A stretch of 64,000 nucleotides of DNA, taken from contig NW_008707410.1 of the NCBI RefSeq assembly GCF_000327385.1, forward strand, positions 415,034 to 479,033, in the 5' to 3' direction. Numbering within the stretch: the stretch's first letter is position 1; each line of letters opens with the position of its first letter. Position numbers and translations under genes: made by a program. Shown in pieces: positions 48,175 to 59,483 of this stretch. The notes below the pieces were generated by a model. That model did not search any database. It had not been told where the DNA came from and saw only the letters and a program-made list of their open reading frames with translations. The DNA comes from Lottia gigantea (taxonomy: Eukaryota; Mollusca; Gastropoda; Lottiidae).

Positions 48175-48189
48175 GTAAGACATAATTTT

Positions 48190-48735
48190 AAAAACAAACA
48201 ATTTTACATTTAAAAGTAAACAAATTGACAAGCAAAAGTTAAAATTGACATACAAAAGTAAACATATTGACAAATAACATACAAAAGTAAACATATTGAC
48301 AAACAAATTAGATAAACAAAACCAAATTTTGTCCAAAAGTAAACAATTTAGTAGTCAATAAATAAACAATTTGACATGCTAAAGTAAACAAATAAGCATA
48401 TAAAAGTAATCAAATTAACAGACAAAATAAACAAATTTACATACAATAGTAAACAAATTTATATACAGTAGTAAACAAATTTACATACAGTAGCAAACAA
48501 ATTTACATACAATAGTAAAATAAAATTATATTTAACTATATTAACAAATTGACATACAGTAGCTGATAAATAAACAAGTTTACCTGAAAAAGTTAAGACA
48601 TTTACAAACAAAAAGTAAACAATTTAAACATTCAACATTTTACATTCAAAAGTAATCAAAATGACAATGAAGTGTAAACAAATTTACATAGAATAGTAAA
48701 CAAATTTATATTCAACTGCAAACAAATTTACAGAC
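48190..48735 (+). repeat. ~21-27 bp degenerate tandem of AAAAGTAAACAAATTTACATACA
   Basis: About 22 irregular units of AGTAAACAAATTTACATAC with ATTGACAAACAAA variants. The + strand is nearly free of G. Confidence 0.88.
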
Positions 48736-49149
48736 ATAATTTTGCAAGACGGTTAGATAAAAACATTTTTTTTTATCAATGAACTCTGGAACTGCAAATA
48801 CACTGCCATTTCATTCCATTATATTTTTCAGGACAGCTAGAAAAAACATCCGTTTTATTCCAAAATTCAATTAATAGGAATGTTTGTTCTGCAATTTTAT
48901 GATATTCCAACATTTCTGAAGATGAATACATCTCTGGAATTTGATTAGTGAAGCTGTTTGTTTAGAGGTTATTTGATCCCTCCAGAAGAACACACGATTT
49001 AGTTCATATTGTGGCTAAACTGTTGGTCATAAAAATGTTCATTTTATTTGAACGTGATGTTTTGTTAAAATCTTAAATTAAAAAGCATCACTGATGAAAT
49101 TATTTCTTCAGATATTATATTCTTTCTCTTTTTTTATTCAAGCTGTCAT

Positions 49150-50790
49150 CTTGGCAGAATTTTTAGCTTAGTTTCATTCTGTAATTCAAATTGTCATCTT
49201 GGCAGAATTTTTAGCTTAGTTTCATTCTGTTATTCAAGCTGTCATCTTGGCAGAATTTTTAGCTTGGTTTCATTCTGTCATTCGAATTGTCATCTTGGCA
49301 AAATTTTTAGCTTAGTTTCATTCTGTCATTCAAGCCGTCATCTTGGCAGAATTTTTAGTTTGGTTTCATTCTGTAATTCAAATTGTCATCTTGGCAGAAT
49401 TTTTAGCTTAGTTTCATTCTGTTATTCAAGCTGTCATCTTGGCAGAATTTTTAGCTTGGTTTCATTCTGTCATTTAAGCTGTCATCTTGGCAGAATTTTT
49501 AGCTTGGTTTCATTCTGTCATTTAAGCTGTCATCTTGGCAGAATTTTTAGCTTGGTTTCATTCTGTCATTTAAGCTGTCATCTTGGCAGAATTTTTAGCT
49601 TGGTTTCATTCTGTCATTCAAGCTGTCATCTTGGCAGAATTTTTAGCTTGGTTTCATTCTGTCATTCGAATTGTTATCTTGGCAGAATTTTTAGCATGGT
49701 TTCATACGGTCATTTAAGCTGTCATCTTGGCAGAATTTTTAGCTTGGTTTCATTCTGTCATTTAAGCTGTCATCTTGGCAAATTTTTGGCTTGGTTTCAT
49801 TCTGTCATTCGAATTGTTGTCTTAGCAGAATTTTTAGCGTGGTTCCATTCTGTCATTCAAATTGTCATCTTGGCAGAATTTTTAGCTTAATTTCATTCTG
49901 TCATTCAAGCTGTCATCTTGGCAGAATTTTTAGCTTGGTTTCATTCTGTCATTTAAGCTGTCATCTTGGCAAATTTTTGGCTTGGTTTCATTCTGTCATT
50001 CGAATTGTTGTCTTAGCAGAATTTTTAGCGTGGTTCCATTCTGTCATTCAAATTGTCATCTTGGCAGAATTTTTAGCTTAATTTCATTCTGTCATTCAAG
50101 CTGTCATCTTGGCAGAATTTTTAGCTTGGTTTCATTCTGTCATTTAAGCTGTCATCTTGGCAAATTTTTGGCTTGGTTTCATTCTGTCATTCGAATTGTT
50201 GTCTTAGCAGAATTTTTAGCGTGGTTCCATTCTGTCATTCAAATTGTCATCTTGGCAGAATTTTTAGCTTAATTTCATTCTGTCATTCAAGCTGTCATCT
50301 TGGCAGAATTTTTAGCTTGGTTTCATTCTGTCATTTAAGCTGTCATCTTGGCAAATTTTTGGCTTGGTTTCATTCTGTCATTCGAATTGTTGTCTTAGCA
50401 GAATTTTTAGCGTGGTTCCATTCTGTCATTCAAATTGTCATCTTGGCAGAATTTTTAGCTTAATTTCATTCTGTCATTCAAGCTGTCATCTTGGCAGAAT
50501 TTTTAGCTTGGTTTCATTCTGTCATTTAAGCTGTCATCTTGGCAAATTTTTGGCTTGGTTTCATTCTGTCATTCGAATTGTTGTCTTAGCAGAATTTTTA
50601 GCGTGGTTCCATTCTGTCATTCAAATTGTCATCTTGGCAGAATTTTTAGCTTAATTTCATTCTGTCATTCAAGCCGTCATCTTGGCAGAATTTTTAGCTT
50701 GGTTTCATTCTGTCATTCAAGCCGTCATCTTGGCAGAATTTTTAGCTTGGTTTCATTCTGTCATTCAAGCTGTCATCTTGGCAGAATTTC
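49150..50790 (+). repeat. 48-bp minisatellite, about 34 copies, with a 191-bp four-unit higher-order repeat
   Basis: The unit is TTTCATTCTGTCATTCAAGC, then TGTCATCTTGGCAGAATTTT, then TAGCTTGG. From about 49790 a four-unit block (including GGCAAATTTTTGGC, GTTGTCTTAGCAG and GCGTGGTTCCATTC variants) repeats at 49791, 49982, 50173, 50364 and 50555. That is 191 bp each, nearly identical. Single-unit copies precede and follow. A frame of 208 codons exists where units are exactly 48 bp, but the 191-bp blocks break it, so this is a satellite. Confidence 0.96.
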
Positions 50791-52140
50791 ATGCATACTA
50801 TATGATGGTTGCTAATTTGCAATTGCTCTTATCAGCAGAAAGTGGGACATCAAAAACTTTTCATGTCTCCCTTTCAGAGAGTCCACTAATTAGCTTACAT
50901 TGTTATTTGTATTTGTTTAATCAACTCAAGTCCACATAGTTAATGCTTATTTTCGGGTTTTTTCAAAACTTTTATCTTTCTCTGCGAAATCACATAGCAA
51001 ATCTTCTTGATATGGACTATTTTAAAACCCTCAAAGCTTATTTTCATCTGTGTCAACTCAACTTCCCTTGCGATATATAACAAATAATATTATTTCATGT
51101 TTGTTCTTTACCTATTTTTGATAAGCAAATATGTCTAAAATTTGATAAAAAATTGATATTTGCAGTTTTATTAAATAAATATTGAAAGAGAAAAAGTAAT
51201 TTGTGATGGAGAAAATAGATATAGAAATTATGTTCCTGTAACAAAATGTTCATCGATAAAAATATAAGACAAGATATTTGTCGAAGATTTAGTAGCCATA
51301 TTGATTCTTGGTTAATTATTCGTGAAAATTAACGAAGAACCTCACTAATTAAATGAAACGGAAGCGTCTGGATGAATTTGATCAATGATAAGGAAAAATG
51401 ATGAGGATCTGAATTTTTTGGTCTCAGTTTCAAAATGCATCAGTAGAAATAAAGATGAATTTTTGGGATATATAAATTGTTTTGGAGGGAAATGTATCTA
51501 TATTAAATGAATTGCAAATTCCAAATTAGAATCAAACATCTGGGGCTTTTGCAATTCTAAAACTAGGCATTTAAAAATTTTATATTTTTACCAATACCAG
51601 GTTATTCCATATTGATCTGTACTGACATGACATAAACCAGATTAATGTTGGCTAGTAGTGTTCAGACAGCCAAACTAAGCTGTCTTAGCCATTCAAGCCA
51701 GATTTTAATCAAGCTTCATTTACTTTATTAATAATTATACAACACAGATATTAACACATGGTAATATCACTGCTCTTAAAACATCCAAATCATTTACACA
51801 TTTATTAGTTTTAGTTCATTATGCAGTCTAAATTTTACAAACATTGTTTGCAAGTTACTTATAAAATAGGAACAATGTCTTTATAATCTTTATATTTGAC
51901 CTGAATGAAATTTAAAAAGATTAAGTAATAACAATAGCTATGTTTTTTAGGTACAGAACAATTATGGTGATATGAATTTAGCAATCAATATAAAGCAGTA
52001 GTTAATAATGTCGAGACCTGGGTGTTTATTTTCTACTCCATCAATATTTATTACACTTCCAATTATGATTCAAGTCTAAAATATCACAGAAGAATTATCA
52101 TTGAAATAGGTGTTTAAGCTTACTTTACATGGTTATTGGG
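50791..52140. other. Intronic sequence, nothing recognised
   Basis: AT-rich. One GAGAGTCCAC motif lies near 50876, as in 25.7 kb. No exon is supported. Confidence 0.3.
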
Positions 52141-52230
52141 GAAGGGTTGTAGCCCAGTCAGTAGGAGCGCTTTGTTTTATTTGCCTGATTACATGGAACA
52201 TGGTGGTTGTGGGTTCTTTTCTCGTTCAGC
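52141..52230 (+). mobile_element. tRNA-derived SINE head
   Basis: GGTTGTAGCCCAGTCAGTAG followed by GAGCGC resembles a box A region. GTGGGTTCTTTTCTC about 55 bases on resembles box B. It has no matching tail and poor arm pairing, so it is not called as a tRNA gene. Confidence 0.45.
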
Positions 52231-52504
52231 ATTTGAAAACAAGTCATATTTTTTTAACTGGTATATTTTGTCAAATCAAAATTCATGATTTTGAGGTGTT
52301 TAAAAAGGATTCTGGAGTATTAGTGCTATGTTGAGATAGTAATTTATTTTTTTAATGAGTTTGTCTCCAGTATTCTGCTCTCTGTGATTATTTGTGTAAC
52401 AAGCTCCATGAACTACAGGCTGCCATTGTAATTGGCTTTTTCAACATAATGTCAATCCAATTTTATTATTCTTCAGCTGCTTGGCCTTGTTTTAAGCTTG
52501 TAGG

Positions 52505-53125
52505 TTGTTTATGATATAGTCAAGTAAAGATTTTAGGATGTTGTGGTATAGATGAATAAAGATTTTAGGTTGTGATGATGTGGTGAGTAAAGATTTTAGG
52601 TTGTAATGAGTCATAGTTGTAAGATGAGTAAAGATATTAGCTTGTTGTGGTATAGTGGAGCAAAGATTTTAGGTTGTGATGGTATTGTCAAGTAAAGATT
52701 TCAGGTTGTGATGATGTGGTGAGTAAAGATTTTAGGTTGTAATGAGTCATAGTTGTAAGATGAGTAACGATATTAGGTTGTGATGATATAGTGGAGTAAA
52801 GATTTGAGGTTGTAATGGTATAGTTTAGAAGTAAAGATTTTAGGTTGTGATGGTATAGTGGAGTAAAGATTTTAGGTTGTAATAGTATAGTTTAGAAGTA
52901 AAGATTTTAGGTTGTGATGGTATAGTGAGTAAAGATTTTAGGTGGTGATGATATGGTTAGTCAAGATTTTTAGGTTGTGATGGTATAGTGGAGTAAAGAT
53001 TTGAGGTTGTAATAGTATAGTTTAGAAGTAAAGATTTTAGGTTGTGATGGTATAGTGGAGTAAAGATTTTAGGTGGTGATGATATGGTTAGTCAAGATTT
53101 TTAGGTTGTAATGGTATAGTGGAGC
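52505..53125 (+). repeat. ~30-bp variable tandem of AGTAAAGATTTTAGGTTGTGATGGTATAGTGG
   Basis: About 20 units with several forms (GATGATGTGGTG, GTCATAGTTGTAAGATG, GGTATAGTTTAGA). Forms recur in blocks, for example the TGAGTCATAGTTGTAAGATG form near 52608 and 52743. Confidence 0.9.
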
Positions 53126-53149
53126 AAGTTTTGTTAATGTCTAATAGTG

Positions 53150-53480
53150 TTTTTTTCTAACACATGGTATTTCTCATAGTCAATATTTCCCCCTATTGCA
53201 CACTGCATGTCTGTCATCTAACACTGTATTCTTATTAGAGTCTATATTCTTAAAATATTGCTGCAATATTCCTTCCATTGCATATTGCCTGTTATTTGAT
53301 ACCATATTCTTAGGTAGTTTCTATTGTCTTTAATCTCCTTGGCTTTTATACTGCTCATTGTACACTGCATGGTGTTGCCTGTCATCGTATACAGTATTCT
53401 TATATAGTGTCTATTGTCTATAGTCTTATCTCAGTGCCAGTGGTATTCTCTCTCCTTGGCTTGTATATTGCTGTACTGAC
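53150..53480 (+). mobile_element. SINE 3' fragments, two or three diverged tandem copies
   Basis: CCCTATTGCACACTGCATGT, CCATTGCATATTGCCTGTTA and TCATTGTACACTGCATGGTG each carry the 'ATTRCACACTGCATGG...TTGCCTGTC' phrase of the SINE. Spacing is 90-120 bp. Confidence 0.55.
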
Positions 53481-53489
53481 GGAGAGAGT

Positions 53490-54365
53490 AAAATCAATGA
53501 AGCTAGACCATTGTGGTGAACAGACGGCTAAACACAAATAACAGATTTTACCAGATTATCCCTAATGCCTGAAAAAATGGACCGTAATGAACCTCATTAT
53601 TGATTCCAAATTTTGAAATCTGGATGTCAATGGATATTATAACAGGATATAGTTTGTGATTGAAGTTTAATCGTATGTTATTGTTTAATAGTGGTCTTGT
53701 TAAAGCCTCATTATTGTCAATGTATTCTTAGTGTTATTATTATTCTAAGGTTTCCAACGCCTGCGTCCTCGTACTGGTTCTGAATCATCTGATGATTTGT
53801 GCAAAAATTTCTTCCTGTGCCATATTTAACGTCAGAATTGTGTTTGTTTTTGTAGATGATTTAATTTTATTCGGCGATTTGGAAGCCATTTTCTAAGTGT
53901 TATTATCTTCTTCTCGTGTCAGTGACAGATTTTCACCATTTTTAAGTACCCTGTGGATTATGACAAATTTTCCGTAATGTGTAATTTGCCGTATTTTTCC
54001 AATATCTGGACGATCTGTTCTACAACAGCAATATTGCATTAAAACGCTATTAAGTTGTGATGTTTTCGTATTGTTATCTTTTAACAAAATTACTGGAAAG
54101 TGAAGCCTATTTGAAAAATTTAATGTTTTCCAATTTTTTACCATCTGTGAGAATTCTATAAACATATTTTATGAGTGAACTCTGAAGTGTGTTTTATCAA
54201 ATTGAAGTGTGAATATTGGAAATCTGGATGATTTTGCCCATGTTTGGAAAGTTGGATCTATTTGAGTATGGCTCAGAATTATATGATTTAAAAATATGCT
54301 CAAGATAATATGAAGGTAACCATGGAGTAGTTTGTGAGCAATGTAGGTATTCATTTAGAATATAG
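53490..54365. other. Intronic sequence, nothing recognised
   Basis: Mixed composition. Minus-strand open frames at 53893-54165 and 54197-54463 show no start context, splice sites or recognisable domain. Confidence 0.3.
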
Positions 54366-54369
54366 TTAT

Positions 54370-54800
54370 TTTGTATTAATAATTGAATGAATAAATGCAT
54401 GAACAGATGCATCAGAGGGAATGAATGAAACAATGCATGTACGAATAACGAATATACTAACAAATGAATGAAGATAGGAATGAATGATGATAGGAATGAA
54501 TGAATATCAAAACTAGACCAGAAATGAGTCTGATTGAATTCTATGGAGTGAGTGAAGACAAAGGAATGAAAGAATTAACCTGAAAAATCTGACAGAATTG
54601 TCTCATTTTATTCATTCCTAATTCCTTCTTTCTCTCATGAATTTTCCCTTAATCAAGATTTATTCCATCAATAATATGTTTTGTTGTCTGACCAATAGAT
54701 GACCTCTATAATTATCAATTAATTCAGTCCTCTTGTTATATTTATCCATTAATTCATTCATTCATCCATTCATTCTTCCATACGCTTATTAATTTGTTTA
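54370..54800. repeat. GAATGA-rich and TTCATTCA-rich tracts in inverse arrangement
   Basis: GAATGAATAAATG and GATAGGAATGAATGA on the + strand (54380-54570) are followed by TCATTCATCCATTCATTC and related (54600-54790). The halves could pair with each other over short stretches. Confidence 0.6.
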
Positions 54801-55039
54801 TTCCTCTGGATTTTTTCATTTACTTCTTGGTTATAAATGTTTATGTATATCCAAAATAATGACTCTGGTAGCATGAAATAATTATTTCTGTAATATATAC
54901 TTTTAATAGCTTAACTTATTCATTTATTCATATCTGTGTAGGGTATAAAAAATTGTAATCAAGTGTAAATGTGTTTTTATAGATTAAAGTTTGTTGGAAA
55001 TTGGTATTCTATAATGGTTGCAAATACAAAAGGGTATTC

Positions 55040-55130
55040 AATACGGCTGTTTTGGCAAAATTTTCCTCATTGAACACTATATGCAGTTATCAGGAGCAGA
55101 AAAATATGATATAAAGCTCCATTTCATTCT
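55040..55130 (+). mobile_element. SINE tail fragment
   Basis: CTGTTTTGGCAAAATTTTCC, TCATTGAACACTATATGCAG, GGAGCAGAAAAATATGATAT and AAAGCTCCATTTCATT follow SINE order. Confidence 0.65.
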
Positions 55131-55514
55131 GTTGTTATGGTTCTACTTGTATTGTCTAAATATGAAATATGCGGCGATAGTGTAAATTTGGCATTGTAAT
55201 TGATATTTTGTCATTGTCTGGACATATTTTGTGGGTGTTCTATGCCAATGTGCACTCTTTTGAATAGTCTGTTGTTAGATTGTGTCTCTGTGATGTAGAG
55301 TAAAGGAATGGTTCTGTACTATTTCAGTAGAAAAATGAATAAAATCAATAAATATTGAGGTCAAGTAAAGTTCAAATAGGAAATTCTATTCTATGATATG
55401 ATAGTATAAGAACAAATTTTAAATTTCTTGTGATGATATAGATGGCATTTGCAGTAATTGTATTAAAATAGAGTCAAGTTTTTCTGAAATCACATCATAG
55501 TGTATTAAAGTTAA

Positions 55515-55810
55515 AGGGATTGTAAAGAGGTTTTCTGAATTTTTCTGTGTATCAGGTACACTGATATTATTCCAATTCCATTCCAATTTTCAATCATACG
55601 TCTGTGGTTCATTCAATTCCACTAAAACTAAGCCTTTTTACAATTTAACCATTGGAAAGAGCCTTATATATTATTAGTAGCATTTGCAATAGTGATATTA
55701 TAAAGTGCTAAGTTTTGTTGGAATTGAAAGAATCACAGACGTAAATCAATGCTTTCAGTGTTCCTGATACACATAAAAAAAAAGTTAATAAAAAAAATTT
55801 TACAATCCCA
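55515..55810. mobile_element. Foldback MITE, ~296 bp, nearly palindromic
   Basis: The left end is AGGGATTGTAAAGAGG. The right end is its inverse, finishing TTTTACAATCCCA. TTAA flanks the left side and TTGA the right, compatible with a decayed TTAA duplication. Arms of about 130 bp are inverted along their length: ATCAGGTACACTGA with TCAGTGTTCCTGAT, ACGTCTGTGGTTCATTCAAT with ATTGAAAGAATCACAGACGT, and CCACTAAAACTAAGC with GCTAAGTTTTGTTGG. The transcript would form a long hairpin. A fragment of the same family lies at 4703-4775. Confidence 0.82.
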
Positions 55811-56505
55811 TTGAGGCAGGAAAACACCTTTTATCACAGGAAGAACACAGAGGTGCAAATGAGTTTTATATCTTCCTTTTTGTATCCTTTTAGGTTCATT
55901 GAGATTGGCAATGTCAGGCATTGGAATCCTGAGAAATTTTGCCTGAACAGATGCTTTTTTTCATATTTGTTGGCTCCTCATCTGCAACCCTAACAAGTCA
56001 TTTTGATGAATCCTAGGATATTTATATACATTTATAGATTTCTAGGTCTTCATGTACAGCTTACACTACCACCACACCCCATAATGAAAGAAATAAAAAA
56101 ATGTCACTAATTTGAGGTTGCTTAATTAAAGAATCAAATTTATTTTATGCACTTGAAACAAAAAAATCATCTTGAGGACAATTATGGCGTGTGTTAATAA
56201 TAACACTGCTGTTTTGATGATTTTGCTTTCAGTTTCATGTTAAGAAATATAGCAATAATGACCATCTTTTAATGAATGAGGTTTATAATAAAATACATAT
56301 TTACAGTAATAAATCATTTTGTAAGATTACTGGTTTCTGGTAATAGTTGTTTTCATACAATAGTCTGTTTTCTGGTAGAAATTTTGAATGTTCCTTTTTT
56401 TGAAACTGAAATGACACACGCGTGTCTTACACATGAAATCTTCATCAGGATAGTTATTGCTCTGTTTGTTCTTTTTTTTTTATTTTATGTGGCCTTCTCA
56501 TTAGG
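55811..56505. other. Intronic sequence, nothing recognised
   Basis: AT-rich. Open frames here lack protein-like composition. Confidence 0.3.
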
Positions 56506-56660
56506 TCTGTGAACATTAAAGATCCTTAGACAGATGGAAATCAAAAAAGAGCAGGCTAATAATTTCATTCATTGCTCCCTGCATGGCATTGCCCGTCTTC
56601 ATTAGCCAACATGTGCAGAAAAGTAGAACGTAAAACTCCTTTCAGTTCATTTTTTCATTT
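56506..56660 (+). mobile_element. SINE 3' half
   Basis: GTCTGTGAACATTAAAGATC, AGATGGAAATCAAAAAAGAG, CATTGCTCCCTGCATGGCAT, TGCCCGTCTTCATTAGCC and AAAGTAGAACGTAAAACTCC match the SINE at 18380-18740 closely. The head and the 'CTGTCCTGGCAAAATTTCC' segment are missing. Confidence 0.85.
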
Positions 56661-56829
56661 TCTCAAAAGATTTGCTGTATTCATCATGGGATTTTGGACG
56701 AGGCTTTTGATGCCTAAATGTGCCTAAGAAAAATAACTTTAAGTGTCACTTTTTTATTAAAGTTTGCCATTATTTTCTTGGAATTTTTTTCCCAAGTCGA
56801 CCTCCTGACCTAATCAAATTGAGATTAAT

Positions 56830-56850
56830 CTATTTTTATCCTAGGTAATG
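56830..56850 (+). promoter_or_regulatory. Weak second recursive-splice-like junction
   Basis: TCTATTTTTATCCTAG ends at 56844 and is followed by GTAATG. The pyrimidine tract is good but the donor is non-consensus at +5. Confidence 0.15.
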
Positions 56851-57139
56851 AAGGAATGACGTCTTGTATGACAGATAATTTAACGCTAAGATTCTTTCTA
56901 CAAGAAACCCAAATGACCCATGAATCATTCATCAACTACAGATATTTCGCAATACTAATCTTAATCTTTTTCTTATCTGAGTTCTGATTGGTCAATCATT
57001 GACCTGTAGCCAATCACAAACGTGTTTTCAAAGTAATTTTTACAGAGTTAGTGTTGTTTTACCTGATAAAAACAAACTGTTTTACAGGTTCTTACCTGCT
57101 TTCTGTTTAGACAACCAACAAATTTTCAATTACAGAAGA

Positions 57140-57310
57140 AATATTGATTGGGAAGGAAATTATGTCAGTAGGGGTGTATCAAAAATGAGAGGTGTCCCTC
57201 TGAGACAAGAACCAAAGGGTTGCAGCCTCTTGAGGCCAGGGGACTGAGGGCTGCCAGAGGCTCCTAGAAGACATTGGGTTTCAAATGGCCGGAGAGCATT
57301 TGGAGGCCTA
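57140..57310. other. Locally GC-richer segment of unknown nature
   Basis: GAGAGGTGTCCCTCTGAGAC, GCAGCCTCTTGAGGCCAGGG and GGCTGCCAGAGGCTCCTAGA stand out from the surroundings. Short inverted pieces occur (GAGAGGTGTCCCTC; CCTCTTGAGG). It could be an exon fragment of a pseudogene or part of an unknown repeat. No family was recognised. Confidence 0.3.
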
Positions 57311-57614
57311 AATTTTCACTTGAAAATAAGACCTTTCACAGGCCTAAATACACTACTAAAAGTAGGTCCAAGTTATGTTTTTTCTGATATATTTGCTGTA
57401 ATGAGAATAATCAAGAATCATCAATATTCCAATTGACCCAGCTGTTAATGGGATCAGGTAATCCCCAATTTGAATAAATTAATATTTACCAAGGCTATGA
57501 TTATCACACATCTTACAGGGATATTTATTACTGGTAACAACTATTAAAAAGAAGTCAAGGTCATTATTAGATAGTTTTAGCCCTACCATGTTTCTCAGAT
57601 GTGACATGTGATGT

Positions 57615-58265
57615 ATCCAACATTTACAGAGTGATTGTACCCCATCTCACTGCACTCACTCACAGAGTGAGCATACCCTGTCTTACTGTCATGAACCTAT
57701 AGTAGAATTTTCACACCTGTCTTGCTGTTGTGACCCACTCAAAGAGTGATCGTACGGTCTTGCTGTCATGAAGCACTAAAAGCATGATCAGTTGCTGCCA
57801 TGATTCTATAGGAGAATAATAATACCCTGTCTTGCTGTCATGACCAACTCAAAGAATGATCCTATCTTGTCTTGCTGTCATGACCCTATAGGAAAATAAT
57901 AATACCATGTCTTGCTGCCATGTCCAACTCAAAGAATGATCCTATCTTGTCTTGCTGTCATGACCCTATAGGAAAATAATAATACCCTGTCTTGCTGTCA
58001 TGACCAACTCAAAGAATGATCCTATCTTGTCTTGCTGTCATGACCCTATAGGAAAATAATAATACCATGTCTTGCTGTCATGACCAACTCAAAGAATGAT
58101 CCTATCTTGTCTTGCTTTCATGACCCTATAGGAGAAAAATAATACCATGTCTTGCTGCCATGTCCAACTCAAACAATGATCCTATCTTGTCTTGCTTTCA
58201 TGACCCTATAGGAGAATAACACCTTGTCTTGCTGTCATGACCAACTCACAGTGTGATCGTATTCT
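57615..58265 (+). repeat. 80-bp dimeric minisatellite built from ~40-bp half-units
   Basis: Half-units alternate: TGTCTTGCTGTCATGACCAA, then CTCAAAGAATGATCCTATCT; and TGTCTTGCTGTCATGACCCT, then ATAGGAAAATAATAATACCA. CTCAAAGAATGAT (one variant copy) is at 57848, 57928, 58008, 58088 and 58168, a period of 80. The left part (57615-57790) is diverged monomers. Confidence 0.93.
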
Positions 58266-58319
58266 GTTTCAATGTCATGACAGTAAGGTATGGAGTTATG
58301 GACTAGTATCTATAACAAT

Positions 58320-58890
58320 GTTGTGAACCCAAGATTTCGCAATCCTGCAGTCTCGTTAAGCAAAATGGATATTGATCACTATCCGGTAGATTGCAGACTG
58401 GTCGAATATAATTTACCACCAGAAAATAAAAGACTGGGTTTTAAAAGCATGTCATCAGTATAGAATATCTACTGGAATATTAAAATTCCATCTCACAATA
58501 AAGTCATGTTTCGCAATTTTTAATAGTGGTGATCTCATGCGGGTCATTGATCGCGATATTGTCTAATGGAATGTGCTGGTTTTGTGGCTTGGACAATATG
58601 AAAACAATCACGTTTGGTAGTCTCAATTGTCAAGTTTTCTAATCTGTAATGATGTCCTTATTTGGGTTGTTGACTGCGTAATTGCCGATCAGTGCAGAAA
58701 GTGTCATCTATATTTAGACTAAATGATACTTACCAAGATTAGCAGTCCTGTAATGCTATCGTTATTTTTTTTTTTAATTTTAGTTATTTCTTTGTGGGTA
58801 ATTGTAAACGATATTGCCAATTAGAATGTGTTGATATTTGACTTGATTGGAATGAAAATTACCAAGTCATGCAATCATTATTTGCAATAG
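58320..58890 (+). repeat. Degenerate ~150-bp tandem, 3 copies
   Basis: GATATTGTCTAATGGAATGT, TAATTGCCGATCAGTGCAGA and GATATTGCCAATTAGAATGT mark three units. Each is followed by a TGATATTTGACTTGATTGGA-like and then ACCAAG-like part. TGCAGTCTCGTTA, TAGCAGTCCTGTAATG and similar phrases mark the other half. Confidence 0.5.
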
Positions 58891-59483
58891 TCAAAGAAGG
58901 GAATGGGAGGGGCATGGATTAAGGGAGTTGTAGGCATATTAAAAAAAACAAAAATTCATTAGGGAATTGCATTAAGATTTCTTTGCACCCTCTATTGTTT
59001 CCTGATGCTAAAATATGAAACAATGTGATAATGTATAGAATTTATTTTGAGCCAGGGAACTATAATTTCACACTGAAGTGAATTGATGATAATTTCTTGG
59101 CTTCACGAGACTATAAATTTAAAGAAATCAATTACGATAAAATAATGAGATTTAAAATCAGGTGTCGGCCATTCCTTGACGTCATGACAATCACTCTCAG
59201 CGCTTCCAGTCACACGAATTTATAATAGAGTTTGAAACTTTCACCTGCTCAATTTCAACTGACAATATTTTAGTGCCATTATAGCTTTGCAGGTTCAATT
59301 GTTAAAAGAGCACGCCATACTTTGTAAAGTCAAAAGCTAGGTGTTAGTAATGTTGTGTCTAAGAGCTGGAATGGTAATAACTTTAGGCAAACACAATAGG
59401 GTTTTTTGTAAAAAGTTAACCAAAACAAATCTATTTTGGTGTATTTGGTTCATTCCATGGCAGATGTTGCTCATGAAGTGGGG

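Noticed and set aside
49264-50815. Cys/His-rich looking repeat frames in the 48-bp array
   Set aside because: A zinc-finger-like look comes from FCHSxCHLG repeats, but spacing is not that of a known finger. The 191-bp blocks break the frame and there is no gene context.
52110-52334. 74-codon open frame
   Set aside because: It overlaps a tRNA-like SINE head and has no splice context or recognisable domain.
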